Source of the DNA: Rhabditophanes sp. KR3021
Taxonomy: Eukaryota > Nematoda > Chromadorea > Rhabditida > Alloionematidae
NCBI GenBank assembly: GCA_963281155.1
Contig: CAUJLY010000005.1
Coordinates: forward strand, 1 to 64,000
DNA length: 64,000 nucleotides
Reading direction: 5' to 3'
The notes under the pieces are model-generated. The model saw nothing but the letters and a program-made list of their open reading frames with translations. It searched no databases and was not told the origin of the DNA. Numbering within the stretch: position 1 is the first letter of the stretch; each line of letters starts with the position of its first letter. Of this stretch, positions 1-11,104 are shown in pieces. A program made the position numbers and the translations under genes.

Positions 1-77
1 CAACTTGATAGTAATGATCTGTTAACTTGTATAGACTTCGGCAATTTCCCTGAAAATTGTATGAAAGAGGGATATAA

Positions 78-608
78 AATCTAATTCTAATTCCGAAAGT
101 TTACATAAATGAAATTGCAAGGAAAAATTCGAAAACAAATGAGGAAAGTAAAAGGGCTAAGTTAAATGTAGAAAGTAACAGCAAGAAGGAGGAAATTATT
201 TTGGAAAAAGAATACCAGTCAATTACTTTTGGTAGCCGGAAAAGTAAAATACCTGGTGAAGCAATTCCATTAATTGAAAAACCCAATGTCCGGGTTGAAA
301 GTTCAAGTGTGAGTGGTAATAGTCAAGGCCTGTTTAGACGTTTTAAAGACGCATTTTCAACGAACTCTACAAATGTCAAACAAAAGTCGAAAATGTCCGG
401 AAAAGGATCTAAGGACAATAAAAAGTTGTCGAAAAGATCAAAAGGCAATTCAGGAGTAAAACGCAGTGTCGGCAACAAGAGATCCCTTGCCCCAAGTTTG
501 CTAAGTTTTCCTTCTAACTCAAAAGAAATGGTTTCACCGATGCAGAGTCTTGAAAAAACCCAAGATGATTTGGAAGAAGTTGTAGTAAATCACGAAAAGG
601 AGAATTAA
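78..608 (+). CDS. 3' part of an unrecognised basic, Ser/Lys-rich protein
   Basis: The frame is open from a stop at 75-77 to the stop at 606-608, about 176 codons. No ATG lies upstream of the conserved-looking part, so this is probably the last exon of a gene whose 5' end is outside the window or behind an unresolved intron. The product is hydrophilic. It holds a segment QGLFRRFKDAF, then a Lys/Ser-rich stretch with many basic pairs, and an acidic end LEEVVVNHEKEN. There is no membrane segment or Cys pattern, and I recognise no family. The call rests only on open length and composition. Confidence 0.35.
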   Translation, partial: NLILIPKVYINEIARKNSKTNEESKRAKLNVESNSKKEEIILEKEYQSITFGSRKSKIPGEAIPLIEKPNVRVESSSVSGNSQGLFRRFKDAFSTNSTNVKQKSKMSGKGSKDNKKLSKRSKGNSGVKRSVGNKRSLAPSLLSFPSNSKEMVSPMQSLEKTQDDLEEVVVNHEKEN

Positions 609-1148
609 TTCACAAAAATAAAAAGTCATCCAATCGTAAACCCGAAAATAGTCTCAAATCTGAACAGCTAAAAAGCAAATCAAATTTCTAATGGAAAGGC
701 AAAAAAGAGAGTTCTGTTGGTAAATGCGATGCTTTTGATTGACATTGATAAAACACAAGTGTCCGAATGAATTATAACAAATTATCTTTTAATATAATAC
801 ATTTAATATGATACCTTATATATCTTACATGTATGTTTATTACAAAACACCTTAAATAAAATAGTATTTCTCTTTAACGGAAAATGCTTCTAAAATTACA
901 ATCGAGACATTCATTTCATCATTCATCAAATGTATCGTATTAGAGCGCTATAATACATATATTTTTATATAAATGTATGTTATGTGTATAAAAATGTATA
1001 AACATGTGTGTTTGGTTACTTATAACATTATATTTCTTTATTTTATTATATTTTGTAATATGTGTATATGTTCCCCATTTCTTAATTCGTTATTAATTTT
1101 TGATTGTAAATATTTTATGTTATATATTTTTTAATATTATAGATTGAT
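609..1148. other. AT-rich intergenic
   Basis: No coding signal. It ends in a TATTATAG acceptor-like sequence at 1135-1142, seven bases before the next ATG, which suggests a trans-splice site or a 5' UTR intron. Confidence 0.5.
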
Positions 1149-1928
1149 ATGCTGACAACTGCGAATACAAGTAATTCAAATTTGGAAAATCAAAGTAATA
1201 TTATGTTTTCCGAGGAAGAGAGTGATTTGCAGAAAACGTACAAAATTTTAAAGGCCAAACTAGAAGAACATAAGGCAAAGAATGCAATTTTGGATAATAA
1301 AATAAAATGTCTCGAAATGATCAAGCTCCAAACCATTGTCAACTGCAACTTGGATAACCAATATCTTCGTGATGAAGTTGAGAGAAATTACTTGATTATC
1401 AAAAAGCTAACTGATAAGAAACACAATATTCATACGGAAGAAGATATCTACGAGCCAAAGAAGTTGCCACACGAATACGACTTTGTTAAGGAATTATTTG
1501 GTAAGAACGCTAACTTTAGTCCCAAAAATGGTGATTATACATCGGAAACAAATCTAGGCGATGGCTCATTCGCACGTTTTAATGATTACGAAGATGTTTT
1601 GAAAAAACTCAAGAACGACAATTTAATAATTTCTCCTCACAAAATTGTTACTCAATTGAAAAGAATGGTTGATAAATATAGTTTCTTGCAATATAAAATT
1701 GGTGAGTATGCTTTAGAAATGGAAGCTGCAAAGATGACTAACTTTCTAAAAGGCACGCATGGCACTTTCAATGATGAGAAGATTGGAAAGCAAATTATTT
1801 ATGTTAAACTGTTTATGTTTCTTACAAACCAAAGTGTTTTAGAAGAATTCGACTCTATGTATAAAAGAAAAAAATCAAACAATAAGGATAAAATAGTTGC
1901 TGTTGATGTGGCCGATCTATACGAATAA
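1149..1928 (+). CDS. Coiled-coil protein, unrecognised, 259 aa
   Basis: A single uninterrupted exon whose ATG at 1149 follows an acceptor-like TATTATAG. Residues about 20-95 are rich in Lys, Glu, Leu and Ile with heptad-like spacing (SDLQKTYKILKAKLEEHKAK) and look like a coiled coil. The rest is mixed alpha-helical and ends with a basic stretch and an acidic tail. There is no signal peptide or membrane segment. An AATAAA lies near 2045 and could serve as poly(A) signal. I cannot place it in a family. The long open frame and protein-like composition in very AT-rich DNA make it a likely real gene. Confidence 0.65.
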   Translation: MLTTANTSNSNLENQSNIMFSEEESDLQKTYKILKAKLEEHKAKNAILDNKIKCLEMIKLQTIVNCNLDNQYLRDEVERNYLIIKKLTDKKHNIHTEEDIYEPKKLPHEYDFVKELFGKNANFSPKNGDYTSETNLGDGSFARFNDYEDVLKKLKNDNLIISPHKIVTQLKRMVDKYSFLQYKIGEYALEMEAAKMTNFLKGTHGTFNDEKIGKQIIYVKLFMFLTNQSVLEEFDSMYKRKKSNNKDKIVAVDVADLYE

Positions 1929-2975
1929 TTATTTCAATATTTATATTAAAATTTAATTATTTATGCAAAAAATATTTATTTTACTTATCCACACATAATA
2001 TCTATAAACTTTTAGTGTAATTTATTTTTTAAAGTTGAGATCCTAATAAAATTTGAAACCTTTAAAGAATAATATATGAATGCATTTAAATGGTTCAAAT
2101 AAAAGTTTATTTAGGAGATTGATACAATATTTTGCATAGTACAAGGATGAGCATGATCGTAAATTAGTTTAAACGTCATAATTAAGCAGCATCGCTTTCC
2201 CCGGTGCTGAGTGTAGAAAGGCTTTTAAATTTTCCTCTGCCATCTATCTTGCGCGTAATTAATTGTCGGTGTTACCACACATTACTCCACTAAATAATTA
2301 AATAAGGGCAAATTTCGTTAAAATTGAGGAATGCATTCTGAATTGATAATACAAAGTCATTCATTGATTTGTTGTGAATTGACAAAGTGAAATTTAAATA
2401 CAAACTATGTATTATAATAAATTGTTCCTGGTGAATACCAAATTTAAATAAACCTTAATTACATTCTAAATGAAAGTACATTTATTGTTTTATTTATAAA
2501 TTTACAATGGAAAGTTAAACATTTTAACAACCTTCAACATAACACCATAATTTTATTAATTACTTCTTTTTTACATTTTATTAACACAAAATATCCCTTC
2601 GGTTTTGTTGAAACTAATAAAAAATAAGTTTTATATCATTCATAAATATGTATAATCTATTGTTATGCGATGAAATGATACTACTAAATAATCTTTTTGC
2701 ACACAAATATTTGACTTTTGAAAGTTGATGTGACATTTGTATTGGAAATGATTGAACAACAAGGTGAATATCACTGACTTATGGAATGTCGCATCTTCAC
2801 GAAAGTTAAATTAAGAGCATCCTATCAAAACTAATTGACCGCCTAGATCAGATATAAGCAATTCCGTAGAAGACCACCCCGTTTGGATCAAATTAATTTA
2901 TTGACTATTTTAAACCACACTTGGTATAGTTTTGTGTTTGCTGTGCTTAATTATTAACAATTATATTAAAAGAAT
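1929..2975. other. Intergenic, 1 kb
   Basis: I see no gene. The stretch 2160-2280 is less AT-rich than its surroundings, but I could not assign it to an RNA family. Confidence 0.4.
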
Positions 2976-3601
2976 ATGTCAACGAATACTCATCACTTTT
3001 CAAAATACTCTGATGAATATGATTCACCGAATGAGTCATTTGATCACGAGGATGTCTTTGAGCAAGATGTTTTAAATGTTTCGGAGGATGACGTTGTTTG
3101 GATTAAAAAAGCTGACTTGATCAAAGGGAACTTTAAAAAAATTCTAGATGTTTGTTTTACCTTCCTATTATTCATAATCTTTTTTAGTCAAATTATAATT
3201 TGAGAAACAGACTGTATCATGTAAAAAAGCAAATCGCTTATCTGAAAAGAATAAAGCGTTGTCTGATACAAGAACTCAATACATACAGCGATCCAGACTT
3301 GAATGATGTCCGACTCCAAATTCCAGACGATGATGGACCATCTGTTTTTGATAAAACGATTGGTGATGTTGCCAGTAATAATTGTTCTTCTTCCTCAAAA
3401 GTAATAGTTAGTACAAAAAACAGAAAGAGAAAAACAGACTCAAAACCAAAATCGAGACCTCAAAAACCAAAACCGGATGTTATCACAAACAGTAATTTGC
3501 AAGAGCAAATTGAAGACTCAAAAATAACTGTGGATGATGTGAATGAGAATAAAGAAGTTTTTGTATACCCTGAGCATCAAATTGACGAAGGCCTTGACTA
3601 A
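2976..3601 (+). CDS. TFPT / INO80F-like chromatin-remodeller subunit
   Basis: Two exons, 2976-3149 and 3188-3601, joined in phase 0 across a 38-nt intron (donor GTTTGT, acceptor TTTTTTAG) give 195 residues. Residues 1-45 are acidic. Across the splice junction the segment NLRNRLYHVKKQIAYLKRIK and the following RCLIQELNTYSDPD form a coiled coil, then IPDDDG and a basic patch RKRKTDSKPK. From memory, human TFPT (INO80F) has the same order: a coiled coil with N-R-L-H-x-V, a basic L-x-R-x-L segment, SYGDD, an acidic link and a basic patch. That the coil is completed only after splicing supports the intron. TFPT is an auxiliary INO80 subunit in the nucleus. The homology is distant and inferred by eye; another nuclear coiled-coil protein is possible. 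Confidence 0.5.
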
Positions 3602-4904
3602 CAAACGATCTCCTTTTAAATACATACATAATTAGAACTCTTATCGTCAACATCTTTTTATTTATTGTTATTTACACTAAAGTACCTTCTGAATGTATTC
3701 TTTATTTTTGCAAAAGTAAATTTGTTATTTAGACCTATACAACCTTTCATTTGTCAACATACCAAAATAAATCAAGGGTTATTTTACCACATATGTCATA
3801 TTTTGTTTGTAATTTTTGTTTTGAAAGAGACTTCCCCTTTTGGTTTAGAGCCTCATATATGTGGTAATAATTTTGGTAATTTATCTTATTTGCTCATAAG
3901 GTATGATGATTAAGCCTGGATATTGTTTTTCACATCGTAAAGATTAATCATTTGTATCGTTAAAAATATTATTGTCAATATTATATATACCTAAGGAATT
4001 ATGGATTGTTCATACATTTCATTTATATGTGCGTCGTTGTTGATACAATTATTAATAATTTATTCATTACATTTAACATGATACGTCCAAGTACTAAGAA
4101 ACATTTCAAAAGAGGCAAGTATAGTGTGGCTATACCAAATTGTATAAAAGCATCGCTTTAATCACTGGAGTGTTTTCCTCTTGTCCCTTGTTTATGTCTT
4201 ATTATCTCTGACGCCAATACTCTCTCTAAAAGAAGAATTTAATTTAACAATGGCATATACATATACCAGTTTAATCTTGCACTATTGCACACCATCTTTA
4301 CCAAGATTGTTCAAAGTCGTGTCTCCTAAATATAAAATATATCTAAAATTAATATTACTCAAAGGTTTCATAAGAAGGCGTATCACATGCACCAAAAAAG
4401 TAATCATAATATACACCACCGCCTGATAGAAGGTTGTTTACGGACGCGTAGCCTTCAAAATAACTCTTTTTGAATAGTTATTCTTCAAAATATCTGTTTT
4501 TAGCCCATATTTCGGATTAAATACTTATACGCATCTTTTTTAGATTAGCTTAAGTTTTAGTAAAGTGTTTTTACAATATTGTCGTTTCCGTAATCTCATG
4601 CTTCAAATCTGCATGTCAACTTTTTGATTGATCAGACTCTTTTAAAAATAAACATTACTTACCGTTTTATTTAAAGTATATTTATGTGCAAACACAAAAA
4701 TCAAGTTATTTTAGTCGATTTAAAATAAATAACGTCAAAAGCCTACCTCTATTATGTAAACGTTACATGACTCACTTGTGGTTGATGCATTTAAGCATAT
4801 ATATTCTAGAAAACTTAAACTTTCACTTATACCTTTTCATCATTTTTTTGAAACTTCATTATTTCCTTCTAATGCTCATTATTTTAGAAAAAAACTAATT
4901 CAAC
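3602..4904. other. AT-rich intergenic, 1.3 kb
   Basis: Short hydrophobic frames occur on the + strand but lack splice context and sensible starts. I see no gene. Confidence 0.45.
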
Positions 4905-5398
4905 ATGCCTTGCACATGTACCGATATACCTAAAGTCTGTTGCAGCGTTATCATCCCGGTATGTTTATGGCCCAATAATAATAAACTAATTAAATGCATA
5001 TTTATAGCCACTAGGAGTTTTCTTCGAAAAAGGTATGTTTTTTATGTTCATTTCTGGTTATTCTAAATTTTTGCAGGATGTAGCCATCATTTCTGGATTT
5101 GTCTTATTCTAACCCTTCTAGGTAAGTTAAAAAGAATTTCCCGATAAACTTGAATATAATACTCTGTGTATTATTTTGAGCTATTTAAAACGATAACATA
5201 TTCCAACGTAGTTAAAAAGATTTAAATTTGTTTGAATCCCATTGAGTTGAAAAGACTTTTTAAAAACTATTAATGCTAATACTTTTAACCCAATCCAATT
5301 TTTAGGTTACATTCCGGTAAGTTAAATTTCGTGTTTCCATATAATTGCATATTGTTTAGGGCCTCATCTACGCTTTGTACATCATCGTCAAGTATTAA
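4905..5398 (+). CDS. PMP3 / UPF0057 family small membrane proteolipid, 57 aa
   Basis: Five tiny exons: 4905-4958, 5008-5032, 5077-5121, 5306-5316 and 5360-5398. Introns are 49, 44, 184 and 43 nt, all GT-AG with good donors (GTATGT, GTATGT, GTAAGT, GTAAGT). The frame is kept throughout, and exon 4 is only 11 nt. The 57-residue product has a Cys-rich N-terminus (MPCTCTDIPKVCC), then two hydrophobic helices around the family hallmark PPLGVFFEKGC and LLGYIPGLIYALYII. That is the usual size and layout of PMP3/stress-induced hydrophobic peptides, two-helix plasma-membrane proteins linked to ion and membrane-potential balance. An AG (ATTTTAG, 4887) lies just before the start. Every exon encodes part of the family motif, so the model is strong despite their size. 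Confidence 0.9.
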
Positions 5399-6844
5399 TG
5401 GAGTTGCTATCGGAACAATTGAACTTTTAATGTTTATATCTACCATTCTTATGCTAAATAAACTTTGATCATTTCTTTTTGATAGTAGATATTTACTTGA
5501 TCTAAAATAGTACGATTGTTAAAAAATCTTACAATAATAGTATTGTTTGATATCTGTCAACAGTTGCCTTGTTAAAATAGTTTATGTTCCATCAAAATAT
5601 TTATTAAAAGTCAAGAATGTCAGATAAGAAATTTATAATCGTCTTTTTACAAAAAAGTATAGTTTATAGCTTGTCAAACAGCTGATGCACAACAAATTGA
5701 TTTTAAAGGAAATATGAACCGGTTTTCGTCTTATCTCTATACTAGTCAAAATTTGAGCACGAAACTGTAACAAATTTTTGCACTTAAAAATAGAAATATA
5801 ACATTCAATTAAAAAGAAATTAATACTTAATGCTCACGAATGAATAATTAACATTTAAATACGAGCTAATTTAATACATAGTTACTATTTAAAAATGAGC
5901 TAAATTAATAGGTATTATTTGAATTGGCTAAAGGGATAGTCGTTATTTAAACATAACCGAGTGTATAATTAGTATTGCTGCTTCAAATACTTTGTCCTTT
6001 TTAACATTTAGTAATAATAATTTATCCAGATACTGAGTATATAATAAAATATGAGAGCATATATGCTTTTTGGGATTGAAAAAGATGGTATATTGGAATA
6101 GTACATAGTAATGTTGTTAACAGATATACTTATTGTTGTTTTGTGTTTAACACAGAATTGAATCAAACGTGCGAACATACAAAACCACCAATGAGTTTTT
6201 CAAAAGTAAGAAATGTGAAAAATAAATATGAAAGTCTGTATTTTAACTATAATTAAGAGGTAATATGTAGAAGAATCGTTGATGTTTTGTATTATTTTTG
6301 TTCTTGCTTCCTCCAAAGAAATATCGAATTATAAATTGATACATTTTGTTTGTTCATTATTTGTGTTCAATTGGTATTATCATTGTACATCACATATTAT
6401 CCAAATGCTGTGAATCAAATATATTTCTGTATCAAAATTGTCAATGAATAAATGTGTTTTATTCCAGGACATTCATTTAAATATCTAAAACAGTTCTATA
6501 GTATTTTACACTTAATTAAAATATGTCTTGTTTAATATATAAATGTCATTTTAATAAAAGACGAGTATTGTTATTTCAAACATTTCCCCATTTTTATTCT
6601 ATTATCATCGTTCTTGTTATAATAGCATGTTTCATCATTATTGAGACTTAAAATGTATAGTATGCATATTATGTGTTCCTTTCGTTATTATTAAATATGC
6701 CTTGTTTCATAAGTATTTCGTTATTATGATACATGATTTCACAATATCAATTTTATATAAAGAAATCTAAACTCGTATTCTCCTCATTCACATATTTCTT
6801 CTATTCTAGTATTAGGGGTATTTTCAAAATTACCGCATAATAAA
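5399..6844. other. AT-rich intergenic, 1.4 kb
   Basis: No gene seen. There are loose repeats of an ACGAGCTAATTTAATA-like motif near 5850-5920. A TTCTATTCTAG acceptor-like sequence at 6810-6820 precedes the next ATG. Confidence 0.4.
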
Positions 6845-8200
6845 ATGAATGAAATGTTACCTATTGATATCAATGTTCCCATAAAATCCAATAGCATGAA
6901 TGCATCTGGCAGCACTACCAAAATCGTTTCCATCGGCGTATTTCACCAATGGATAATTAATTCCTACTCTGTTCATTCTTCATTGATGAATACAGGCGAC
7001 TGCTTAACGTCTAAGTAAGTTTTGTTTAATTGTATCTACATAAATACTATAATTTTATCTTATCAGCTAGTAATTTCTGTAATTTTTTAGAGAATTTGGG
7101 TCACTAGATGGGAAACACAAGTTTGAATTAAAACTCTATCCAAATGGAAAATTAGCTGAATTCGAAGATCACTTGTCATTGTATTTAATCTATAAAAGTG
7201 AATCGTTTGGCAGAATTAACATGAAATTAAAATTGTTCCTGCAAACAACAAAGGGTCAGATCGAATGTCCGTTAAATAAACCTATTGTGCAAATTTCAAC
7301 TGGAAGTGTTATCACTGCTTCAAAGTTCTTTAGTCATGCTGAAATTAAATCAAAGAGGGGCATCATTTTAGCGGAAGACATCTTAACAATTAACGTTGAT
7401 CTACAAATCTTGAAAACGGCATTAAATAATACAAACTATGGCCTCGAATATTATTTGAACAAAATTGATGCTCCTAAATTAGTATCTGTTTGTGGTAAGG
7501 ATAAAATTGTTCCACTTTTTAAAGATCAACGCTTCGAGTGTGTAAATAGTGTTTGTGAGTTGTTAACAAGTGGAAAATTGTATGATTTCAAGATTGTCAC
7601 TAGCGAAGGAGAAACAATTGGTGTACATAAAGCTATTCTTTCAAATAGATGCCCTTATTTCGATGCATTATTTAGTCACTCTGATCTCAAAGAAGTTACC
7701 GAAGGCATGGTAAGTTGAAATATTTTTTACTATTATACAATTTCTTAGGTCAAATTTGATGATATGACAAAGGAAACAATGCTGAGTGTTTTGAAATATA
7801 TTTATTATGGTAGGCTTGAGAAGATGGAAAAGAATACGAAAGTGTACGTGGTTGCCGACAGATTTCAATTAAATGATCTCCAAGATATTATTGAACAACA
7901 GTTAATTGAAGATGTAAACGAACAAAATGTATGTGACCTCATCTGCTTTGGAGAACAATATGGGGCATTTAAATTGAAAAAATCGTTGCATCCATTTTAT
8001 CAGCAAAAAAATACAAACTATCTTGGAAAGCGAAGATTGGAAATCACTTGAACATAAAGGAACCCGCCCTTGCCGCACAAATCTTGAGAAAAATATTATT
8101 GTTCAACGAAAAGAGAAATGATGGCGAAACTAGTCATTTAAAAAGACCTCAAATTGATGTTATTGTTCCACCATCAAAAAGAAGACGTCCTCATTTTTAA
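6845..8200 (+). CDS. MATH-BTB domain protein (SPOP-like), 3' end frame-disrupted
   Basis: Exons 6845-7014, 7091-7709 and 7749 onward; introns 76 and 39 nt. Residues 30-150 form a MATH domain (ending in the LYPNGKLAEFEDHLSLYL-type strand) and about 225-340 a BTB domain (YDFKIVTSEGETIGVHKAIL, then YIYYGRL). This is the architecture of CUL3 substrate adaptors. The plain frame stops at 8049-8051. By memory of SPOP, the last part aligns without gaps only if one base is dropped in the A7 run 8005-8011 (giving ILESEDWKSL, matching the VLETSGWKSM segment) and another near 8050. The frame then continues to a PPSKRRRPHF tail and stop at 8198-8200, like the basic tail of SPOP. Either two sequence errors or a recently damaged gene. 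Confidence 0.85.
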
Positions 8201-8350
8201 ACTTCTAAATTATTAATAAGTATTTACTCAAATATTATGCAAAGATACAAATAAAATTTTAATTGAAAATGAATTTGTATAACATATTTATTAAAGCAAA
8301 AGTTATATAGATACTGTTTATTAAAATTATGTACTTGCCTTTGAGTTATA

Positions 8351-8814
8351 TTATTTAGTTGAAGAGGAGTTGTACCTCGGGTAAGAGAACCACAAGACTA
8401 GTTTGCATGCTAACGCAATTTCTTCAAAAATTGTGAGATAAAGGAATATTTTTGGTTCCGTTTCACCTATGCGATACGTCATGGCACGGAATATGAATAA
8501 TCCATAGAAGAACACTGTGAGCACGATGACAGCAAAGTGGCCATAAGTCATATTAGAACAATGCAATGGTATAATAAGCACATACGCCCGACAAATATCT
8601 TCTTTAGCATCAGTTTAAATTTGCCCTATATGTTTGATGGGATCGTCTTTGGCTAGTGCTGGCTTAGCAAACCATCTCCACACGGGATAAAAGCAGGGCT
8701 CCTTGCATGTTTCATTCCTACCCTATAATATTCATGACCAGTAAAAGGTAAGACGTTGACTCCTAAACAAATCAACAGAATAATAACAATACCAATTTGA
8801 TTTAAAGAAGTCAT
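8351..8814 (-). pseudogene. Doubtful small membrane protein with an in-frame stop
   Basis: Reading leftward, an ATG at 8814 opens a signal-like helix (IGIVIILLICLG). A possible 38-nt intron (8723-8760, donor GTCAAC, acceptor ATTATAG) joins it to a Cys-containing stretch (ETCKEPCFYPVWRWFAKP), but this frame hits TAA at 8615-8617. The same frame reopens at once and runs to 8351 with two hydrophobic helices (HFAVIVLTVFFYGLFIF and a later one). The stop could mark the end of a 53-aa secreted peptide, or one broken membrane protein of about 140 aa. I do not recognise a family. Confidence 0.3.
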
Positions 8815-9460
8815 TTGAGTTGTAAAAAAATATGCATCAAGTTTAAATAATTATCTTGAATAAAAATGTGAGTTCCTGCAACACACTTTTGATTAATTTG
8901 CAGATTTAATATCGTATTCACATCCATATAATTACAAATTTAAATAACTATTTGATTAGACTATAAACAAGTGTATATATTTTGAGACATAAATTACTAT
9001 ACACAGCTAAATTTTATTTGAAATAGGATGCTATGTGAATAAATTATTATATACAAGGAGGTTAATTTTATTTACCCTTATGTTTCCTTTTTTGGCTGTA
9101 TAAGATGGTAAACAGTTTAATAATGAAAGCACATACCTAACTGTTTTCACCAAAATTTAGAACAAAGTTCGCTTGGTAACTCGACTATCAGGAGTAATAG
9201 TTCGATGTTAAAACACTTGCAAGTTGATGTAAGTAATAGATCAGTGCTAAATAAAAAACGTTTGAAAGTTGACATAAGTAGTAGTTTAGTATCAACTAAA
9301 AAAGTTTACAACGTGAAATAAGTTTGTATGGCTTGACATAAGTTACGCTATCATTAATGTTTAAAGTAGTTTACGAACATGTTCAGGAAATATTAAAGAA
9401 CGCATATGTGGCAATAAAACTAAATTTATTTAAATTAACACTAACTACAAACTAAGATAT
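8815..9460. other. Intergenic with degenerate repeats
   Basis: No gene seen. Around 9210-9350 an AAGTTGAYRTAAGTAGTAG-like motif occurs three times at roughly 60-nt spacing with decay. Confidence 0.4.
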
Positions 9461-10475
9461 TCAACGCTTCACAAAGTCTCCATGGAAATACAAAATAACT
9501 CCACTTTGATTAATGACGTTATTTTGAGCTGGATTGGCAAACTTCATCATTGTAATGACATAATGGGTTTGAATAATCTTTCCTTTCACAAAATGATAGT
9601 CCTGCAAACCGAAAAATCGCATGACGTTAATTTGATATGGAGTATAGTGAGAAGCTTCTAGATTGATAACAAATTCTCGGATTTGTTTATTTCTTGTTGC
9701 CCTCAGCATAAAGCGTACAAATTCGATTAAATCTTCAATACAAATATGCTCTAGACATGTAAATTCCAATTTCTCTATTTCATTAGCATTTAAAAAACGA
9801 GCCCAATCATCTGTATCATAATTTCCCTCTCGAGATTCGGAGTAAATTGCAAAATGGGCCCGACGTTTCATTTGAAATACTTCGTTACGATGGGTGTAAA
9901 TGAAATCTCGGAATGACATCTTAAGGGCAACTTTTGATCTTCTTGAGTGACGTAGAGCCCACAAGCAAATACAGTGCAAGTGTTTCTGAATTGCACCTTC
10001 TTGATTTAAGTAATGAATTTCTATATTTCTTCCGCCTTTGACAAAGTGCTGATCTGTTTTCGAATGATTAAAATTGTGCTAGACAGCGTCCAAAATTTAA
10101 TTCTAATAATTCCAAATCCTTTTCTACATTTCAGTTGTTTGAGGTTGGTTAGAAAAAAATGTCTTGATGAAAACTAAATTATGATGTATTAAAAATAGGT
10201 ATACTTAAACGTACTGTCTGAGTAAGGTATGTTATTGCATTATTGTATCTTTCATCTGAGGTAACGAGAACACATTGAATATAGAAAGTATGGTCTACTT
10301 CATGGATTTTGATATCCAAAGATTGAATACATAACCTAGGCAGTCGTTGAGAGTTGTTCCGTAAAATCAGATGGAATCGTTTGCAAGTCAATTCAACAGA
10401 ACGTCGATCAAGCGGGTACGTTTTAACAAGTATTTGTTCCACAATTTCAGCAGGTAATGAGTTAAAATGACTCAT
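9461..10475 (-). CDS. Nematode F-box protein with FTH/FBA-like C-terminus
   Basis: Two exons on the minus strand, 10475-10215 and 10078-9461, joined in phase 0 (donor GTACGT, acceptor GTCTAG, 136-nt intron), giving 292 residues. Residues 3-45 are an F-box (FNSLPAEIVEQILVKTYPLD followed by LTCKRFHLI), the part that binds Skp1 in SCF ubiquitin ligases. The C-terminal half has the helix-strand rhythm of the nematode FTH/DUF38 substrate region (EIEKLEFTCLEH, IEDLIEFVRFMLRA, KQIREFVINLE). Such genes are numerous and fast-evolving in nematodes; the substrate is unknown. The start is the only ATG before the F-box. Confidence 0.8.
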
Positions 10476-11104
10476 AGTAGCTGAAAAATATCAATTGATG
10501 TAAATTTAAAAAAATTAACGTCAATAGTTGCAAAAATAACGAATGCTAAAGGTTTGGACATGAGCTAATTCGGGGTAATAACAAAGATGCCTTATCACAT
10601 TTGTTCCCCAGTTCATCAAAAAATAGTAGTTGATCAATTTAAATTGACACTTGAGGCTAGTTTAAAAGATAAAATTTGAATATGACACCAAATCAAACGA
10701 CTTAATAAAAATATTTCAACCTTGATTTGTTATCTATCCACCAAATAAATTGGATGTAAAATAGTTGTTTTGTATGATAATGACTTAAGACAAATCATCT
10801 CGAAGTTTCCTTTTCAACTAAGATAAGGTATCCTAGCCCAACGACAATTAGTACTATGCAGGAAGAATCATAAAGCAATGTATACTAAGTGAACCAAGCA
10901 TGTACCAAATGTAGTTTAACCCTTGCAAATGCTTTAATATGCATAAATTTAGAAAACGGTAAATAGCAGTACAAATGCTTTGCATCATACTCAGTATTTA
11001 TAGTAAATTTAAGGAATAATTATCTTTTATAAGATAGTTTTAATATATTCTCAAATTAGAACAAGTTTAATCAATGAGTTTTTATTTAGATAACACAAAA
11101 TAAG
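10476..11104. other. Intergenic
   Basis: No gene seen between the F-box promoter side and the 3' end of the next minus-strand gene. Confidence 0.4.
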
